DNA of 64,000 nucleotides from Epiperipatus broadwayi (GCA_028023455.1 JAQFVV010006200.1:8918521-8982520), one strand, 5' to 3'. Positions 27,733 to 39,903 are shown, numbered from the stretch's first letter. Program-made: numbers and translations. Notes: generated by a model from the letters alone, not told the origin.

Positions 27733-27789
27733 CTATCCTTCTTGGCCCTGTTGGGTCATCATCTGCCGCTGCCGTAATATCCTGCTGCC
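27733..27789 (-). CDS. Candidate terminal coding exon of an unidentified minus-strand gene
   Basis: On the minus strand a strong acceptor (TTAGACCTTTCTTCATTTCAG) ends at 27790. It is followed in phase 0 by 18 codons, GSRILRQRQMMTQQGQEG, and a TAG stop at 27735-27733. The exon is clearly less AT-rich than the surrounding DNA. Possible polyadenylation hexamers (AATAAA on the minus strand) lie several hundred bases downstream, near 27236. Upstream exons would be to the right, but none was recognised. The Q/R/M-rich tail gives no family assignment, and chance cannot be excluded at this length. Confidence 0.3.
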   Translation of the reverse strand, partial: GSRILRQRQMMTQQGQEG

Positions 27790-28322
27790 CTGAAATGAAG
27801 AAAGGTCTAAGAACTTCAGAATGCTAATAGAAGTTTGCTGCCACCGAAGTACTTGCATTTCAATTGCTGTGCACATGCCATACTTTAAAATGGACTCTTA
27901 AAATTGCAAGGTAACTTTTCAAGCCATCACCTCAAACTAAATCTAGCCTAATTCTACTATCAAGATTTCTCCTGTTTTATTTAACTTTGTTTTTTTTTTA
28001 AATATGTAAATGTAATTTGCTCTTAAATAATTTTATAAATTTAATCCTATCTCATATGCTCTAACTTTTCGTAACTTTAATGCGGTCAATTATTTATAGT
28101 TATTTATTACTTGATTTTATATATATATATGCTTTTATTATAATTATGCCAATCTCAAACAATCTGACGAGTTGAATTTCTAAAATCTTTTCTTCTTTTA
28201 AGTAAACCTTTATGTATTAAAGTTTTAACGTCCATTTAAAACAATGCATTATTAATTCACTCACCAGATTGTTTTACGAGTCAACATTTTATTCATGTCT
28301 TAGTATAAAAATATATTTGTTT

Positions 28323-28418
28323 AACTCTGGATTTTCTACCCGGGGTGAATTCAGAGCTTAGGCTAATTAAAACTCTGGATTTTCTACCCAGGGTGAATTC
28401 AGAGCTTAGGCTAATTAA
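28323..28418. repeat. Two-copy 48-bp tandem repeat
   Basis: AACTCTGGATTTTCTACCC begins at 28323 and again at 28371. The units differ by one or two bases. Each unit carries an imperfect dyad, CTCTGGAT against ATTCAGAG. Confidence 0.9.
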
Positions 28419-28955
28419 CGCTTTGAAACCTTATTTATTTTATGTTATTCAATTCTGAAAAGGTGACAATTAGTTTTTTTTTCTATAACTGCTAGTGTTA
28501 TTTTTACATACTCTTAAAATATCAAATACAGTACTTATATATTCCATTTATTGTAAAATCCATGAAGGTGGGATTGAATTATTTTAAATAGTGGGAAAGG
28601 GAAGGGAGTGAATCTTAATGTTTCTTTTATTAAATCAAATCTTAACGTATATTTTATTAATTTGAAATCTAAATCTTAATGCTTCTTTTGCTAAATAAAA
28701 TCTTCAAGTATATTTTAGTAAATGAAATCTAAATTTCTCTATATATATATATTATAACTGCATAGCGTATTATTTGTCTAAATTATAGTATTCAAATAAG
28801 GATCATTTATTTTAAAGCAGTAAAACTTATTCAATGTTGTTAGTGACATTTATCGATACTGTGTTACTGACATTCAGCCTATCTTCGGATATATAATATG
28901 TGCTTCTTAATCTGGGGGTTATGACAATTTCGAACCCATAGATTTCTCATTATTT

Positions 28956-29137
28956 ATTCTGTATAAAATGCCTCTGGCAGTGATCCCTAAGTCTGGCATA
29001 TGCTATGCTTATTCATTTTGTATAAATGCCTCTGGCAGTGATCCCTAAGTCTGGCACACACTATGCTTATTCACTTCATAGAAAATGCCTCTGGAGGTGA
29101 TCCCGTAAGTTTGGCACACGCTATGCATATTCACTTT
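28956..29137. repeat. Three-copy tandem repeat of about 59-bp units, with a degenerate fourth
   Basis: AAATGCCTCTGGCAGTGATC recurs at about 28966, 29024 and 29082, each followed by CTAAGT-TGGCA and GCTATGC-TATTCA. A weaker related block follows at 29160-29200. Confidence 0.88.
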
Positions 29138-29219
29138 CTTCATATCAAAGGACCTGCATGTCAGCAATGACCACAGCATGCCTATCCACTTCGTTTTCAT
29201 CCAGAAGCATGACTTTTTC

Positions 29220-31048
29220 AGTTATTTTTAGGCTATTATGTCAGCACTGCAAACTTCTTTATATTACTATTTCTTTTTGTTCCATGACCCAGGATTAATG
29301 CTCTATTAAAATTGCACTCTGCTTAAAAATATTCGTTTTATTAATTAAATTTATTCCAGTCTTATACAATCCCACCATCGTAACTTATTTCTGTATTTAC
29401 GTGTATCTATATGCCTTGGGGAAAATAAAGCATTCGTCTTACTATTGTTAAAATAATTTTTCATTAAATATTTTGTCATAGATTCAAATATAATCTTTCA
29501 AATGTATTTTGTTTATTTTCACGACCTCAATGACATGAAAATAGTTTATATATGTATAATGAATTTCGGAACGCTCCTAGAAATATGTTAGTCACCATGT
29601 TTCTGAACTGTAGATCAAAGCGTTAATGGCAACATTATGTAATTCTTTTTAATACTTGATTGGCATATTAGTATTGGACTCACCAAAGAAGTGTATATAT
29701 TTATATTATATTTAGCTAATTAATAAAAGAGCATATGAGAATAGCATGAATGACAATATATAATTATCTATCGTTTGATAGACCGCTTGCTCATTCACGC
29801 ACATACTAATGTACTTAATTTATAAGTGTATGTAAATAATTTGTCATTATATTAAACTATATTTTTATTGTCTAACTTATTTGAGTAGTTCAAAATCCTT
29901 TTTCTCCACTTCCACATATTACAGCCATGCTTATATATATTCTCGTTTAGTCATAGTTAATAGATGTCTCATTGTCTTCTCCGCTCTCCTAGTCAGCCGG
30001 ATTAAAATTAATTCTCATGTACCATCACTTATGTTATTCATTAGCTGTTTGATCTGGCACTTAGAGAGTGGGCTCGAATTCAGGCTGGTCCCTGACCTAA
30101 ATCTTGGGCTTGACTGGGTTTGAAGTACATTTTGTGAGTTCTAGCTCATGTTAGATGGATAAATATGTTTTGACTGATACAATATGTACCTATAATTTGT
30201 GTTTGGGGACCAATGCTCACTCTGGGAGTAAACATGAGTATAGATTATAGCTAGATAAGGAACCCTGAGATAGAGCACCCATATTCGATCCGATGAGTTA
30301 AGCTATGGCCTATGGGGAGAGTGAGTAATTACTCTCAAGAATGTTACCTGGAGTGTGGCAACAAGTAAGGTCATTGGGTTTAAACCTAGGACAGGGGTAA
30401 CTATGTACCAGATGGTTGAGTCTGACTTGGCCTTTCCGTCTTGTTAACTAGTTATACAGACTTTCCGGTACAGTAGATCACTCCTTTGGCAAAATTTCAA
30501 AGTTGCTTTCAAAAGTAGCTTGTGGTTAAATGTGATTTGAAATGATTAAAATTGTTTTAATCAAGATCAGATAAAAACTATTTTCAATTAAGGTGTTTTA
30601 TCACCTCAGATGACTCTTACAAAATAAGGCTGATAAAAATATCAGTTGTTTTAAATTTTTAGAGAAACAACTGGCTAATAGATTGGTGCAGAACTAGTTT
30701 CCAGAGTATTACAGAGCTACCATGAGCATGTAAGAATGCAAGGAAGCAGCTGTTATACAGTTCAAGGGTGGAGTTTGGATTCACATGGAGGTAAATGACC
30801 CATTTCTTTGATTGAAATTAATAGCCTAAAATGTTGACAAGACAGTTTGCTGACCTGAGAACTATATGGAACCAAGAAAATGCCAACCATACCCAGGCTA
30901 TACTTTCCTGGTGATACTTATCCATCAGCTTGCCAAAGAATTAGATGTATACTGCTATGCAGGGAATGATAGACAAATGCCTCATGTTGCATATATATAT
31001 ATGTGTTTTTATATAATTCATTTTTTTTGAAATGAGATTTTAAACATG
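29220..31048. other. No gene seen; mixed AT-rich sequence
   Basis: Only short frames occur. Part of it (30020-30480) is GC-richer and contains fragments reminiscent of RNA polymerase III B boxes (GGCTCGAATTC at about 30070), but no tRNA or SINE structure could be established. Confidence 0.45.
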
Positions 31049-31465
31049 AAAAAAAAAACTTTTTATGAAAATGTTTATAATTAATTTATATCATATATAA
31101 TTTTATTTATACAAGTTATATGCATGCATTTATATGAAAAATATATTTCAATATTTTTTTGTGTCAAATTGATATGATATAAACAATAGCGTGCACATAC
31201 TTTCTATGTGCACACATATATATGTTAAGATATCTGTATCATTAAAATGCAGTAACTTAAAGTTTTAATCATTTATTATTTTATGAGGATTGAAATATAA
31301 TCATCAAATGTACTGCACTCTGTATGCATATATATATATATCAAATGCATGTCAGATAGACAAACTTAGATAAAAATTAATATAATTCTATTATTAAGCC
31401 AATAAACATCACATGACCACCATCTCTTATGCTTGTGGTTATTTTGATAAATTCAAATATGTTAT

Positions 31466-32089
31466 AAGATTTGAAATACAGGCATTATTCACATACCTGG
31501 AGCTTAATTGTAAATATGGGAGATTTGAACACAGACTTTCAAACTCTCTTCAACTATCACACTATCTCATACCACTGATACACATTACCACACACATGTA
31601 AAAAATAAATAATCACCAATATACTATGTATTTCATGCTGAACCAGGACTCATCAGTTGATCTAGATTATTAGCTCCCACGCATATATATAATCAGTACT
31701 TAGTTTAAATCAAGACAGCAAATCTTTATACTTTAATGGACAGACTTCAATCTACTCCAACCTCCAATTGTTCACTTGTAGCATCAGCATGGGATTTCCA
31801 ACATCAGATTTTCAATGGTATGGATGGCTGAAGAGTTGGAGTAAATTAAAGCCTGTCCATTAAAGTATAAAGATTTGCTATCTTAATATAAACTTATCAC
31901 TGATTATATATATATGGGAGATAATATGGACCAACTGATGAGTGCTGGTTCAGCATGAAATATGTATATTCACGAATATTTATCCTTTCTACATGTCTGG
32001 TCATTTGTATAAGTAGTATGAGATAGTGTGGATAGTTGAAGGGTTTTTGAATGTCTAAGTTCAAACCACCTATATTTTCAAATATTTTA
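31466..32089. mobile_element. Large imperfect hairpin element, foldback/MITE-like
   Basis: The left arm (31466-31761) and right arm (31834-32089) are reverse complements with scattered mismatches, around a 72-base loop. Clear paired blocks include TTCATGCTGAACCAG (about 31632) with CTGGTTCAGCATGAA (about 31944), and CTTTAATGGACAG (about 31731) with CTGTCCATTAAAG (about 31853). Copy A has no such insert (18295-18320 reads straight through). A target duplication could not be fixed; TA or TATA fits. There is no coding capacity. Confidence 0.8.
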
Positions 32090-32980
32090 CATGAATAAAT
32101 TAATATATCCCGCTGACATGCAGATATATATTCAGGTTTATTGTAAACTCATTGAAGCAGTGTAAATCAATGCAATAATTTGCAAACTGTAAATCACATA
32201 TATGTAAATCACAATGTTATAATTTTTATTATTATAAGTTAATCAAAATCAGAAGGCTTCTAATTGTGGAGCCATATTCTAAAAACCTTAATATCATTTT
32301 TTATATTATTAATAAGCTTGAATTCAATTGTTAAAATTGCATTGCATCATTATCTCTTAGTCACTATAAATAATAGAGCTTGTTCTCTGAAGTAGATTAG
32401 ACTATAACGGGTGATTACATGAATGGGGATGTATTAGTGCAAGGGGTATTCCAGTATGACACTATCCTAGTATGGTGCTAAGATTATATTCTTTAAAGCC
32501 CATGCACTACATTTTATTTTAGTTGTTTTAGAAATGAAGTTTATCGTCAGCGAGTGCATTAATGGCACTAAGTGGTTAGAGCATTAATGATGATCAGCAT
32601 GTTTTAAAATCACAGTATTGTTTAATTTTTTTGCTTATGTATTCTGGTGGATTAGAACTTAAGTAGTGTAGCCAAATTAACGGTTAAATAATTGTCCAAG
32701 CTGGCAGAGGGTAAGTTGGCCTGGTCTACAGAAGACTTATTTCCAATCCAGTCACCAAATTGACTATTGATTTATATTTTTTATTGTTCAAATCCATAAC
32801 TGTTGGTTTATTTGATGTTGACCATTCATGATGATGATTATTTCATTTAGGGTATTACTTGAGCATTACTTATACTTATTATAATGTTGGTTGTCTGGTG
32901 AATAATTATACTTTAAGTTGCTCTAAGGAATTAACTTCTAGCTGGTTGATTTCACAGAGATCTTATGCTCTATTGAAATA

Positions 32981-33833
32981 CACCTGGGTCTTTTTTATGC
33001 AGACTTATTTAACATGATTTTGAAGTTACGCAATTCGTGTTTCACTGGAAATCGAACTCTGAGAATGCACTATTACTTTAAATAATAAATTTTGTGCACT
33101 TACGTTATATTGAAAGTAATAGCACATTATTGGAATTCGACTTTCATCTTAGTAATTTCAATATTTTCAGTGCTTTATAATAGTAAGATTTTATGCAATA
33201 ATGAAATTAAAATCATGATTTCCATATTTTATATATACACACATTAAATTTTACAAGATTATAATGTAAATTTGTTCAAACATTGTGCATGTTAATTTTG
33301 CATTTTAAATCACATTCTGTTTTTGCTTTTTAAAAAAGAACATAATCAATTATTATTTTCTTATTAATGACAATAATCATTAACGTGCTCTTAAATTCCA
33401 ACAAGAGCTAAATGGTTGTATGTCTGGATATTGCGAGCTTCGTAAACAATTAATAAAATCATCGTCTCAAAGATCAATTACGTTGTCACCAGAAAATCAT
33501 AATTAAAATGTGTATAAAAAAATGTAAATTACTGTACTGTAAATTATGCATAAAAATATATTATTTTGAATAAAATTAAATATTATAGTTAAAAAAAGTT
33601 TGTCTTGTATCAATTTTTTTCAAATTTGAAATTTTTTATTAGTCATATTTTATTTCCTTATTTTTTCGCGATTTTTAAAGTAATTTTATGTTGGTGCTTT
33701 GCTTTTACGTGAATTTTGAAAAATCACAGACTGCACACATCCCCTTTTCAATGTAAGTTACGTTTATTTTTGCGCGATTTCGTTTGTGCGTTTTCTGAGG
33801 AACCTATCTATCACGTAAAACGAGACCCAGGTG
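32981..33833. mobile_element. Non-autonomous DNA transposon with CACCTGGGTC inverted ends and TA target duplication
   Basis: The left end CACCTGGGTCT and right end AGACCCAGGTG are perfect 11-bp inverted repeats. Each is flanked by TA (32979-32980, 33834-33835). Copy A reads GAAATATAGAAAATTTC without the insert, giving the empty site. TA duplication is typical of the Tc1/mariner superfamily. At 853 bp with no transposase frame it is a deletion derivative or MITE. Confidence 0.82.
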
Positions 33834-34104
33834 TATTTACAATTTCTTATATATTTTTATTAAACACTACTTTTATAATAAATACTTTGAATTATTAACA
33901 TTTCTTTGATAAATTTAAATTATTTGGAATTTAACTTGGGTTGATACTGTTTTATCACCCCAAATATGACTACTCAGATACCCATTACTTTAATAATTAA
34001 TTTGATATTCCAATTTTAAATTGACTGGGAGTGATGATGAGTTTCCTCACTCCAGGCATGACACCCCTAAAGATCCCCATCCCTTTACAATATATATGTA
34101 ATTA

Positions 34105-34450
34105 GAGGGTATTCAGAGGGTTTGAACACAGACTTTCAATCTCCCTTCAGCTATAAACTCTCTTATATAATGGTGATATACATGATCACATAATGTGAAA
34201 ACGATAAATGATCTTCAATATATGTATTTCAAGATGAACCAGTACTCATCAGTAAGTCCAGATCATCATCTCCCACACACATATATAATCAGTACTCAGT
34301 TTATATTAAGATAGCAAATCATCATACTTTAGTGGATCAACTGATGAGTGCTGGGTTCAGCATAAAATGTGTATATTGAAGATCATCTTTTTACATATAT
34401 GTGGATACCTGAAAAAAGCTTAAAAATCTATGTTCAAATCTCTTCTAATA
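34105..34450. mobile_element. Second, internally deleted copy of the hairpin element
   Basis: Matches to 31466-32089 include TTTGAACACAGACTTTCAA, GAACCAG-ACTCATCAGT, TATATAATCAGTACT-AGTTTA and the right-arm block ACTGATGAGTGCTGG. The loop and the inner part of the right arm are missing. It lies next to family 2 copy B, probably inside or beside the left LTR of relic element 2. Confidence 0.72.
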
Positions 34451-34557
34451 ACATCTAAGTTCAGTATTTACATTACACTGATATTCAAATATTTACATAT
34501 ATGCATTCAAAATTGTACTCTACATATAAATAAATGGAATTACACTATAATATAGCA
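34451..34557 (-). mobile_element. Terminal part of the 3' LTR of relic element 2
   Basis: On the minus strand the LTR begins TGCTATATTATAG at 34557, directly after a polypurine tract (GAGTGAGGGAAGAAG, 34572-34558). The same terminal string ends the element at 38781. The left limit is obscured by the hairpin copy. Confidence 0.6.
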
Positions 34558-37500
34558 CTTCTTCCCTCACTCCAGAAGACATACATTGTCTTTCAGAAGA
34601 TTAGGTGGTTTTATGGCTCTTGACAGTCTCTGCTTGAATGGTTTCCTTAGCTGGCATTTGGTTCTGGCTTGCCTTGATAAGATGAGATGTCTTTTGGATG
34701 GTCCATCCATAGATTTGCAATCTCTACCTCTTCACTCTGTAGATCAGCAATTTGATGGTTATCTTCTATATTTTCTTTGTCTACATATAATGTATTAGTG
34801 TTGATTAGCATTATTCTGAACATATTTAGAGTTATTTCTTGATAACTTCTTTATACAGTTTAGATGTTTATAGAATCTCACACAAGTTTCTGTCTCGACT
34901 TCAGTGAGCTGTGTTACAAAGCAACTGATAATAGTTGCCTTTTCCCATTTTGTAAAGTTGTTTAGCACCCAGATGTTATCTCCAACTTTAAAATTATTTT
35001 CACATTTCATACTCACTCTAGATTTCTTACTATTATGCAAACAGCATGGTCAGCTTAGTTCTAATTTTCCTCTAGCTGATGGAGTACTACCTTGTGTAGA
35101 ACTTCATTCATATTTATTTAATTTACTTAAACTCACCTTTATCTGTTGAACTGCTTTCTCGGTGATTCCATTTGACTCAAGCAATAGGGTGGTAATCAAA
35201 TGTCCTCCATTCCCTTCAATAAAGGTTTTGAATTTCTCTAAACCAACAAAGCTCCATTGTTAGATATCACCATATACGGAGTTCCATGAACAGTAAAATC
35301 AGTTTTTTGATGGTTACGTCTGCATCTGTATTTTTTATTACTTTATATTCAATCAAACAACTATATGCAACTATAACATCAAAAATATATGGCCCTTTAA
35401 TGGTTGTGCATTGTTAATGTAAGCTCACTCCCATTGGCTTTGGCTGAGTAGTCATGAAATGTATTTTTTTTGTGGGAAATTTGCCATTGTTTGTCACGCT
35501 TCACATTTCTTAAGATATTCTTCCAGGTTACTATTAATTCTTGCCCATTCAATATAGCTGTAAACTAGAGCTTCTGTTCTAACTATTCCAGGGTCACCCT
35601 GGTATATGTTTAATACTTTATTATGTTCACTGCTCATAATCACTATCTTTTCATCCATAAGAATACAGCCTTTATTAATTGACATTTTCATACTTTCCAT
35701 AAGCCTTTACAAAGATAAGAGAGGTCATAATGGAGGTCATGCTTTCATGATCCAATTTAGTAGAATTTGGTAACAGATCAGCTTTAGTTCATTCTGATAT
35801 TTTCCTCCTGTTGATTTTAGATTATCTATATCATTTACCCAGACATTGGTTATTGAGTTTTCAGTCTTGTATAGATTTTTGGACAATGCATTTGTATGTT
35901 GGATGCTGCCTTTTTTGCAAATCAGTTTATAATTATATCCAGATAGAAGATCCAGCCAGCATATCATCCTAGGGCTCAGATGATTTGGGGCCAATTTATA
36001 TCTTGCTAATATGCCCATCAATGGTCTGTGATCCATGATGATCTTAAACTTTCTGCCATAAACATTCTGATGAAATTTTTAAATTCTGAATACAATGGCT
36101 AGAGCCTCTTTATTCAACTGGCTATAGTTTCTTTTGGCTTTTACAATCTGCAATGTAAAAACTATTGTTTGCCCCCTAGTTTTGTGTAGTGGCCTAAGAC
36201 TTCCCACTCTATATTCTGGTACATTTGTCACGAGAATGTTTATCTTGTCATCATAGTGAGAGAGTAATCACTCTGAAATTAACAAAAGTTTAGTTTTCAC
36301 AAAAGCAGTGTTTGTTTGGCTTCCCACTTCCATTGTTGATCCTTTCTAAAAAGGTCATACAGGGGTATGTAGAGCTATGTAGATCTTTCCCTTTCAGAAA
36401 TCTTCAAATAGTTCACATGACCTAAGAAATCTTGCAGCTATTTGATATTACATGATTAAAATGCATTTTTGACAGTTTAAACTTTTTCTGGTGAGTCTCT
36501 TGCGATGTCTGCTGATTACATGCCCAGAAGGTTTAATTCAGTGGAGTGGCAATCTATATACATTTTTCTGGATTAAGGCAGGCATTAAAATATGAAACCT
36601 GGTTGCAGGTCTTTATTATTATCAAAATATCTTGATCAAAATATGGGACTATTCCTTCTATGCTTCTTTAAAATGTATCTATTTCCACTTGGAAAATATT
36701 TGGAGTAATGGTATTTCCAAAAGGTTGCAAATTATAATTAAGAAGCCCAACATTAGTGGTAATTATTAATATCTCGACAGCTGTTTCGGTTACTTAAATC
36801 TGGTGGAAAGCATCAAGAACCAATTTTGCAAAGTGCACATTTCTCCATTGCTGAATATTAGGTACCAGATCTGGGCATTTATTGTAGTAACCACAGATTC
36901 AGAGCCCTTCATTAGGTTTTGCTATTTCTGAACTTTCCAAGGGGATTAAAATTCCTTTGTTAAATGAATCCATCAATTGTTCTTTCATTCTTCTCTGGCG
37001 AGCAATGAGCATCATGCAGTACTTCTCAATGACCAGGTGCACTCTTTTGTGCAGCTCTAAATCCACTGGCAAAGTTTTAATTTCCCTGGTCCATTTTTGA
37101 AAAGGTCAGCATACTTATTTCTTACTTCATCCTTGGTGCTGATTTTATTAATGCAGGCTTTGACTCCTAGCGATTCAAACCATTCTCTACTTATGATGAG
37201 GTTTGTTTTCCATTAATAATATACAAAGGTAGAAAGTGGATTTTTTGTTTTGACAGTCATTCATTTGTTTTGACAGTCATTCAAATCACTCCCAGTAACT
37301 TGAATAGATTGCCATTCACATCCCAAACTTTAAGATTGATTTTTAGGGATTTTCCATGCTTTATTTTCTTCAGTCCTGATTTTTCATGAGTGATAACCCA
37401 GTGCCAGTATTTCCATGATTACTGTTTTATTGAAAATTGCTACCATGAATTCGTCCATATTTTTGGTGGCTGAATTTTTCTGAAACTACATACGAGATTA

Positions 37501-38360
37501 TCTGCATCTTCTGTGAAGCTTTCATCACACTTCTAGTCTGTGTAATGATGTCTTTTTTGGTAAAATATGCTATAGTGCCATGGGTTTGGTATTCCGGAAT
37601 TTTGCACACATTCCAATCTGGCCTATCATTCCACAAAGGAAACAAATTGTCTTCTTTACTGGGTTGTCTTTCTTATTTGAATTCATAGTTTTAAAAATCA
37701 ATGTTTGAAGAATATCAGTTTGGAAAACTTTTTATGCTCCCTAGTTTTTTCCCAATAATTAACTTGTGATCAACTCCTCATCTAATAGCCTCACTTTAAG
37801 ATAAATCACTGACTGATAATAGTCATTGCCTTAATTCATCATTGGTCAATTCATACGATAACTGCTCGAGGGCTTCTTCAAAAAAACTGTCATAAAGCAT
37901 GGTTTAGCAATATCAAGCAAAGTTATGTCATAGACTTTCATTTTTAGACTGTCATCTGCATCTAAAATATAGCCAGGTGATGTACTTGGACAATTGAAGG
38001 TTAAAAAATGTTTACAACTTTGTCATATGTCAAGACCAGTTCACCCAACTGATTACTTATCTCTATTATTGCTGGCCAGTGAAGCAAAGCAAAATGGTAA
38101 TTTTCACAGTATCATTGCTGATGTCATCCATTAGAAAAAAATTCTAGCCTTTGTATATATAAAGGCCAAGCTATCAGATTCTCCATGTTAAAACTTTCCA
38201 ATTTCTATTTGGGACATTGCTGCCATACTGTTGATTGTTGAATTGTCTCCTTGCAATTACAATCCTGATATCTGCATCAATCTGTGTTGTGGCTAGGCAT
38301 AGCCAACTGTTTGAAATCATGCCTATTTCTGGTTGGGTCATGAGCTGGAGCAGCATCAAT
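34558..38360 (-). pseudogene. pol: Decayed Ty3/gypsy gag-pol of relic element 2 (K02A2.6-like type)
   Basis: Minus-strand order: Gag remnants at about 37700-38360; a zinc knuckle near 37640 reading CFLCGMIGQIGMC, with the usual His replaced and the spacing shortened; protease-like sequence at about 37130-37440 (LIISREWFESLGV); RT N-terminal part at about 36780-37100 (KGILIPLESSEIAKP); RNase H C-terminal part at 35737-36036 (DHRPLMGI, NALSKNL); integrase zinc-binding region at 35494-35700 (QGDPGIVRTEALVYSYIEWA, then CEA); integrase core remnants at 35160-35490; integrase C-terminal domain at 34795-35040 (FKVGDNIWVLNNF). Many stops and frameshifts mean no product is expected. It is a different lineage from the element at 44452-55465, because it has a CCHC knuckle and another integrase tail. 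Confidence 0.85.
37246..37282. repeat. Short tandem duplication in the relic 2 protease region
   Basis: TTTGTTTTGACAGTCATTCA occurs twice in near-contiguous succession. Confidence 0.8.
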
Positions 38361-38399
38361 TATATTTGAATAGATGATTTAGACTAATAACATAGTAAG

Positions 38400-38781
38400 A
38401 CAAACTTAGTCCTGCTTTCAATATTTCCAGAGGCAGGAGTCTATGATTTCCTCCAATCAGTAGTTTGGGAGTTTTATCTACCTATTTAGTTTCTATTGTT
38501 CTTCTGCAGTGCTGAGCATTCATATCATATATGGTCTAATATTAACAAACATGACCATCATAATTGAAATGACTATATATAGCCTGGATCACCCTTATAT
38601 TATTTGCTATGCATTCTAATACAAAAATACATTTTATTATACAAAAATAACTAGACTTCATTATTAATACATTAATATTGTCGATAACATTAGACAAAAT
38701 AAACGTGACATTATCTATATATACGCGCTCAAACGGGTACATACTTTATATGTATGAATGCTTCTATGCTATAATATAGCA
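38400..38781 (-). mobile_element. Probable 5' LTR of relic element 2
   Basis: The outer end ACTATAATATAGCA-like string (CTATAATATAGCA, ending 38781) matches the end at 34557. About 60 bases before it are weakly similar. The inner boundary and primer site were not resolved, so the start is a guess. Confidence 0.4.
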
Positions 38782-39783
38782 GAAATTGAACGGAAAATCG
38801 AAATGTAGCATGCTGACTATATCAGTACCAAAAAGGTATACTCCGGTGATATTAGTTTGGCTGCAGAACAATATACAGTATTTGAAGTGAAATTAATGGA
38901 TTAAAGCAAGTTAACTTTTATGAAGAGTATCCGTATTATAAAGTTTTGTATAAAATTAAAAACTATTGAATATAAAAAGAATTATATATGTATAGGATGC
39001 AGTAAAGGAATGACAAGGAACCATGGTAAAATATTCCGCTTCGAAATGGAATAGAAATGTGCAACAAGTTTTTAAAGCAAAATATTTCCCCCTTATAATT
39101 GATGTTTTATATATAGAGCCGCTAAATAACTTTAAAAAATTAATTTTGCCTATAAGAAATTCAATCGGGATGTTTTTTCTAAATATTTATATAATATGAA
39201 AAAAAAACATTTTGACGTAGAATTTTGCATAGATAAATCCCATTTGAAAGCATTAACGGTTTATAAATATGGTAAATACAGGTACGAAAAAAAAAAAAGA
39301 TTATTGCATAAAAAGAGAAGTCAATGCACTATATAAAAGTGAAAAATGCTATTTAATTAAATGGTAAAATTTAAATGATTTGATAGTTTTCAGATAGTTA
39401 CGGCAATAAAACCGTTACGGAATCATACTTCGAAATCCGAAAATACACATTCATGACCAAAAAAAAAAAAAACAATTACGGAGTTAAAAAAATTTTTTCC
39501 GTATATTTATCACTCCTGAAAAAAGCAAAATATAAATGTCAAATACAACTTTAACTCCGTTACACGTTAATAACAGGCACAAATAAATAAGAATGAATTG
39601 TATGAAATAAACTTAGACATACGCAACGCTAAAGTACAGCAGAAAGACGGTGCTAAAGAAGAAAACAATCCCATCATTCCATGAAATTATTTTAAAATTG
39701 CAGCTTTCTGCCAGAGGATTTATCATATACTTAAACGTACGTGTCTATTTTTTTTTTTTTTTTGCATGAACAACATAATGTGA
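38782..39783. other. No gene seen; flank of a putative promoter
   Basis: AT-rich with several poly-A runs and slightly more CpG than upstream, consistent with approach to a promoter. No reading frame of note. Confidence 0.45.
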
Positions 39784-39873
39784 GCATGCGCACTAAAAAA
39801 ATATTTTCCTAAAGTGTTAGACGCCGTGACTTTAGTAAGGTGTCCCGTTAGTGCATATACTTGCTTTTCCGCC
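39784..39873 (+). promoter_or_regulatory. Candidate housekeeping promoter with NRF-1-like and YY1-like motifs
   Basis: GCATGCGCA at 39784-39792 matches the core of the nuclear respiratory factor 1 site. CCGCCAT at 39869-39875 is the reverse complement of the YY1 core ATGGCGG and overlaps the start codon, a common arrangement in TATA-less animal genes. A pyrimidine stretch (TTGCTTTTCC, 39861-39870) could hold the start site. There is a CpG concentration against very AT-rich surroundings. Confidence 0.45.
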
Positions 39874-39903
39874 ATGGAAGTCGAAGAAGATGATGAGTTT
39901 AAG
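39874..39903 (+). CDS. Candidate first coding exon of an unidentified host gene
   Basis: An ATG in an excellent start context (GCCATGG) encodes MEVEEDDEFK. It is followed immediately by a good donor (AAG|GTAATAAG), giving a phase-0 exon of ten codons. The promoter-like motifs directly upstream support it. The acidic N-terminus gives no family assignment. If real, the gene runs on the plus strand through a long intron into which the retrotransposon at 44452-55465 has inserted in the same orientation. A possible next exon is at 40964. Confidence 0.45.

Larger units (their letters stand above)
31049..34090. repeat. Dispersed repeat family 2, copy B, with nested insertions
   Basis: This is the longer partner of 17936-19389. 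The alignment is broken at 31466-32089 by the hairpin element and at 32981-33833 by the TA-flanked element. There is also a 46-bp extra piece near 31397-31442. Homology stops just before the second hairpin-family copy at 34105. Confidence 0.8.

Noticed and set aside
29140-29220. Minus-strand coding-like run VMLLDENEVDRHAVVIADMQ
   Set aside because: It overlaps a degenerate fourth unit of the 59-bp tandem array and lacks good splice sites, so it is probably chance.
30020-30480. SINE with B-box-like GGCTCGAATTC and GGGTTTAAACC
   Set aside because: No matching A box at the right spacing, no second copy in the window and no tail.
34586-34798. 70-codon plus-strand frame
   Set aside because: It lies opposite the decayed C-terminal tail of the relic 2 integrase.
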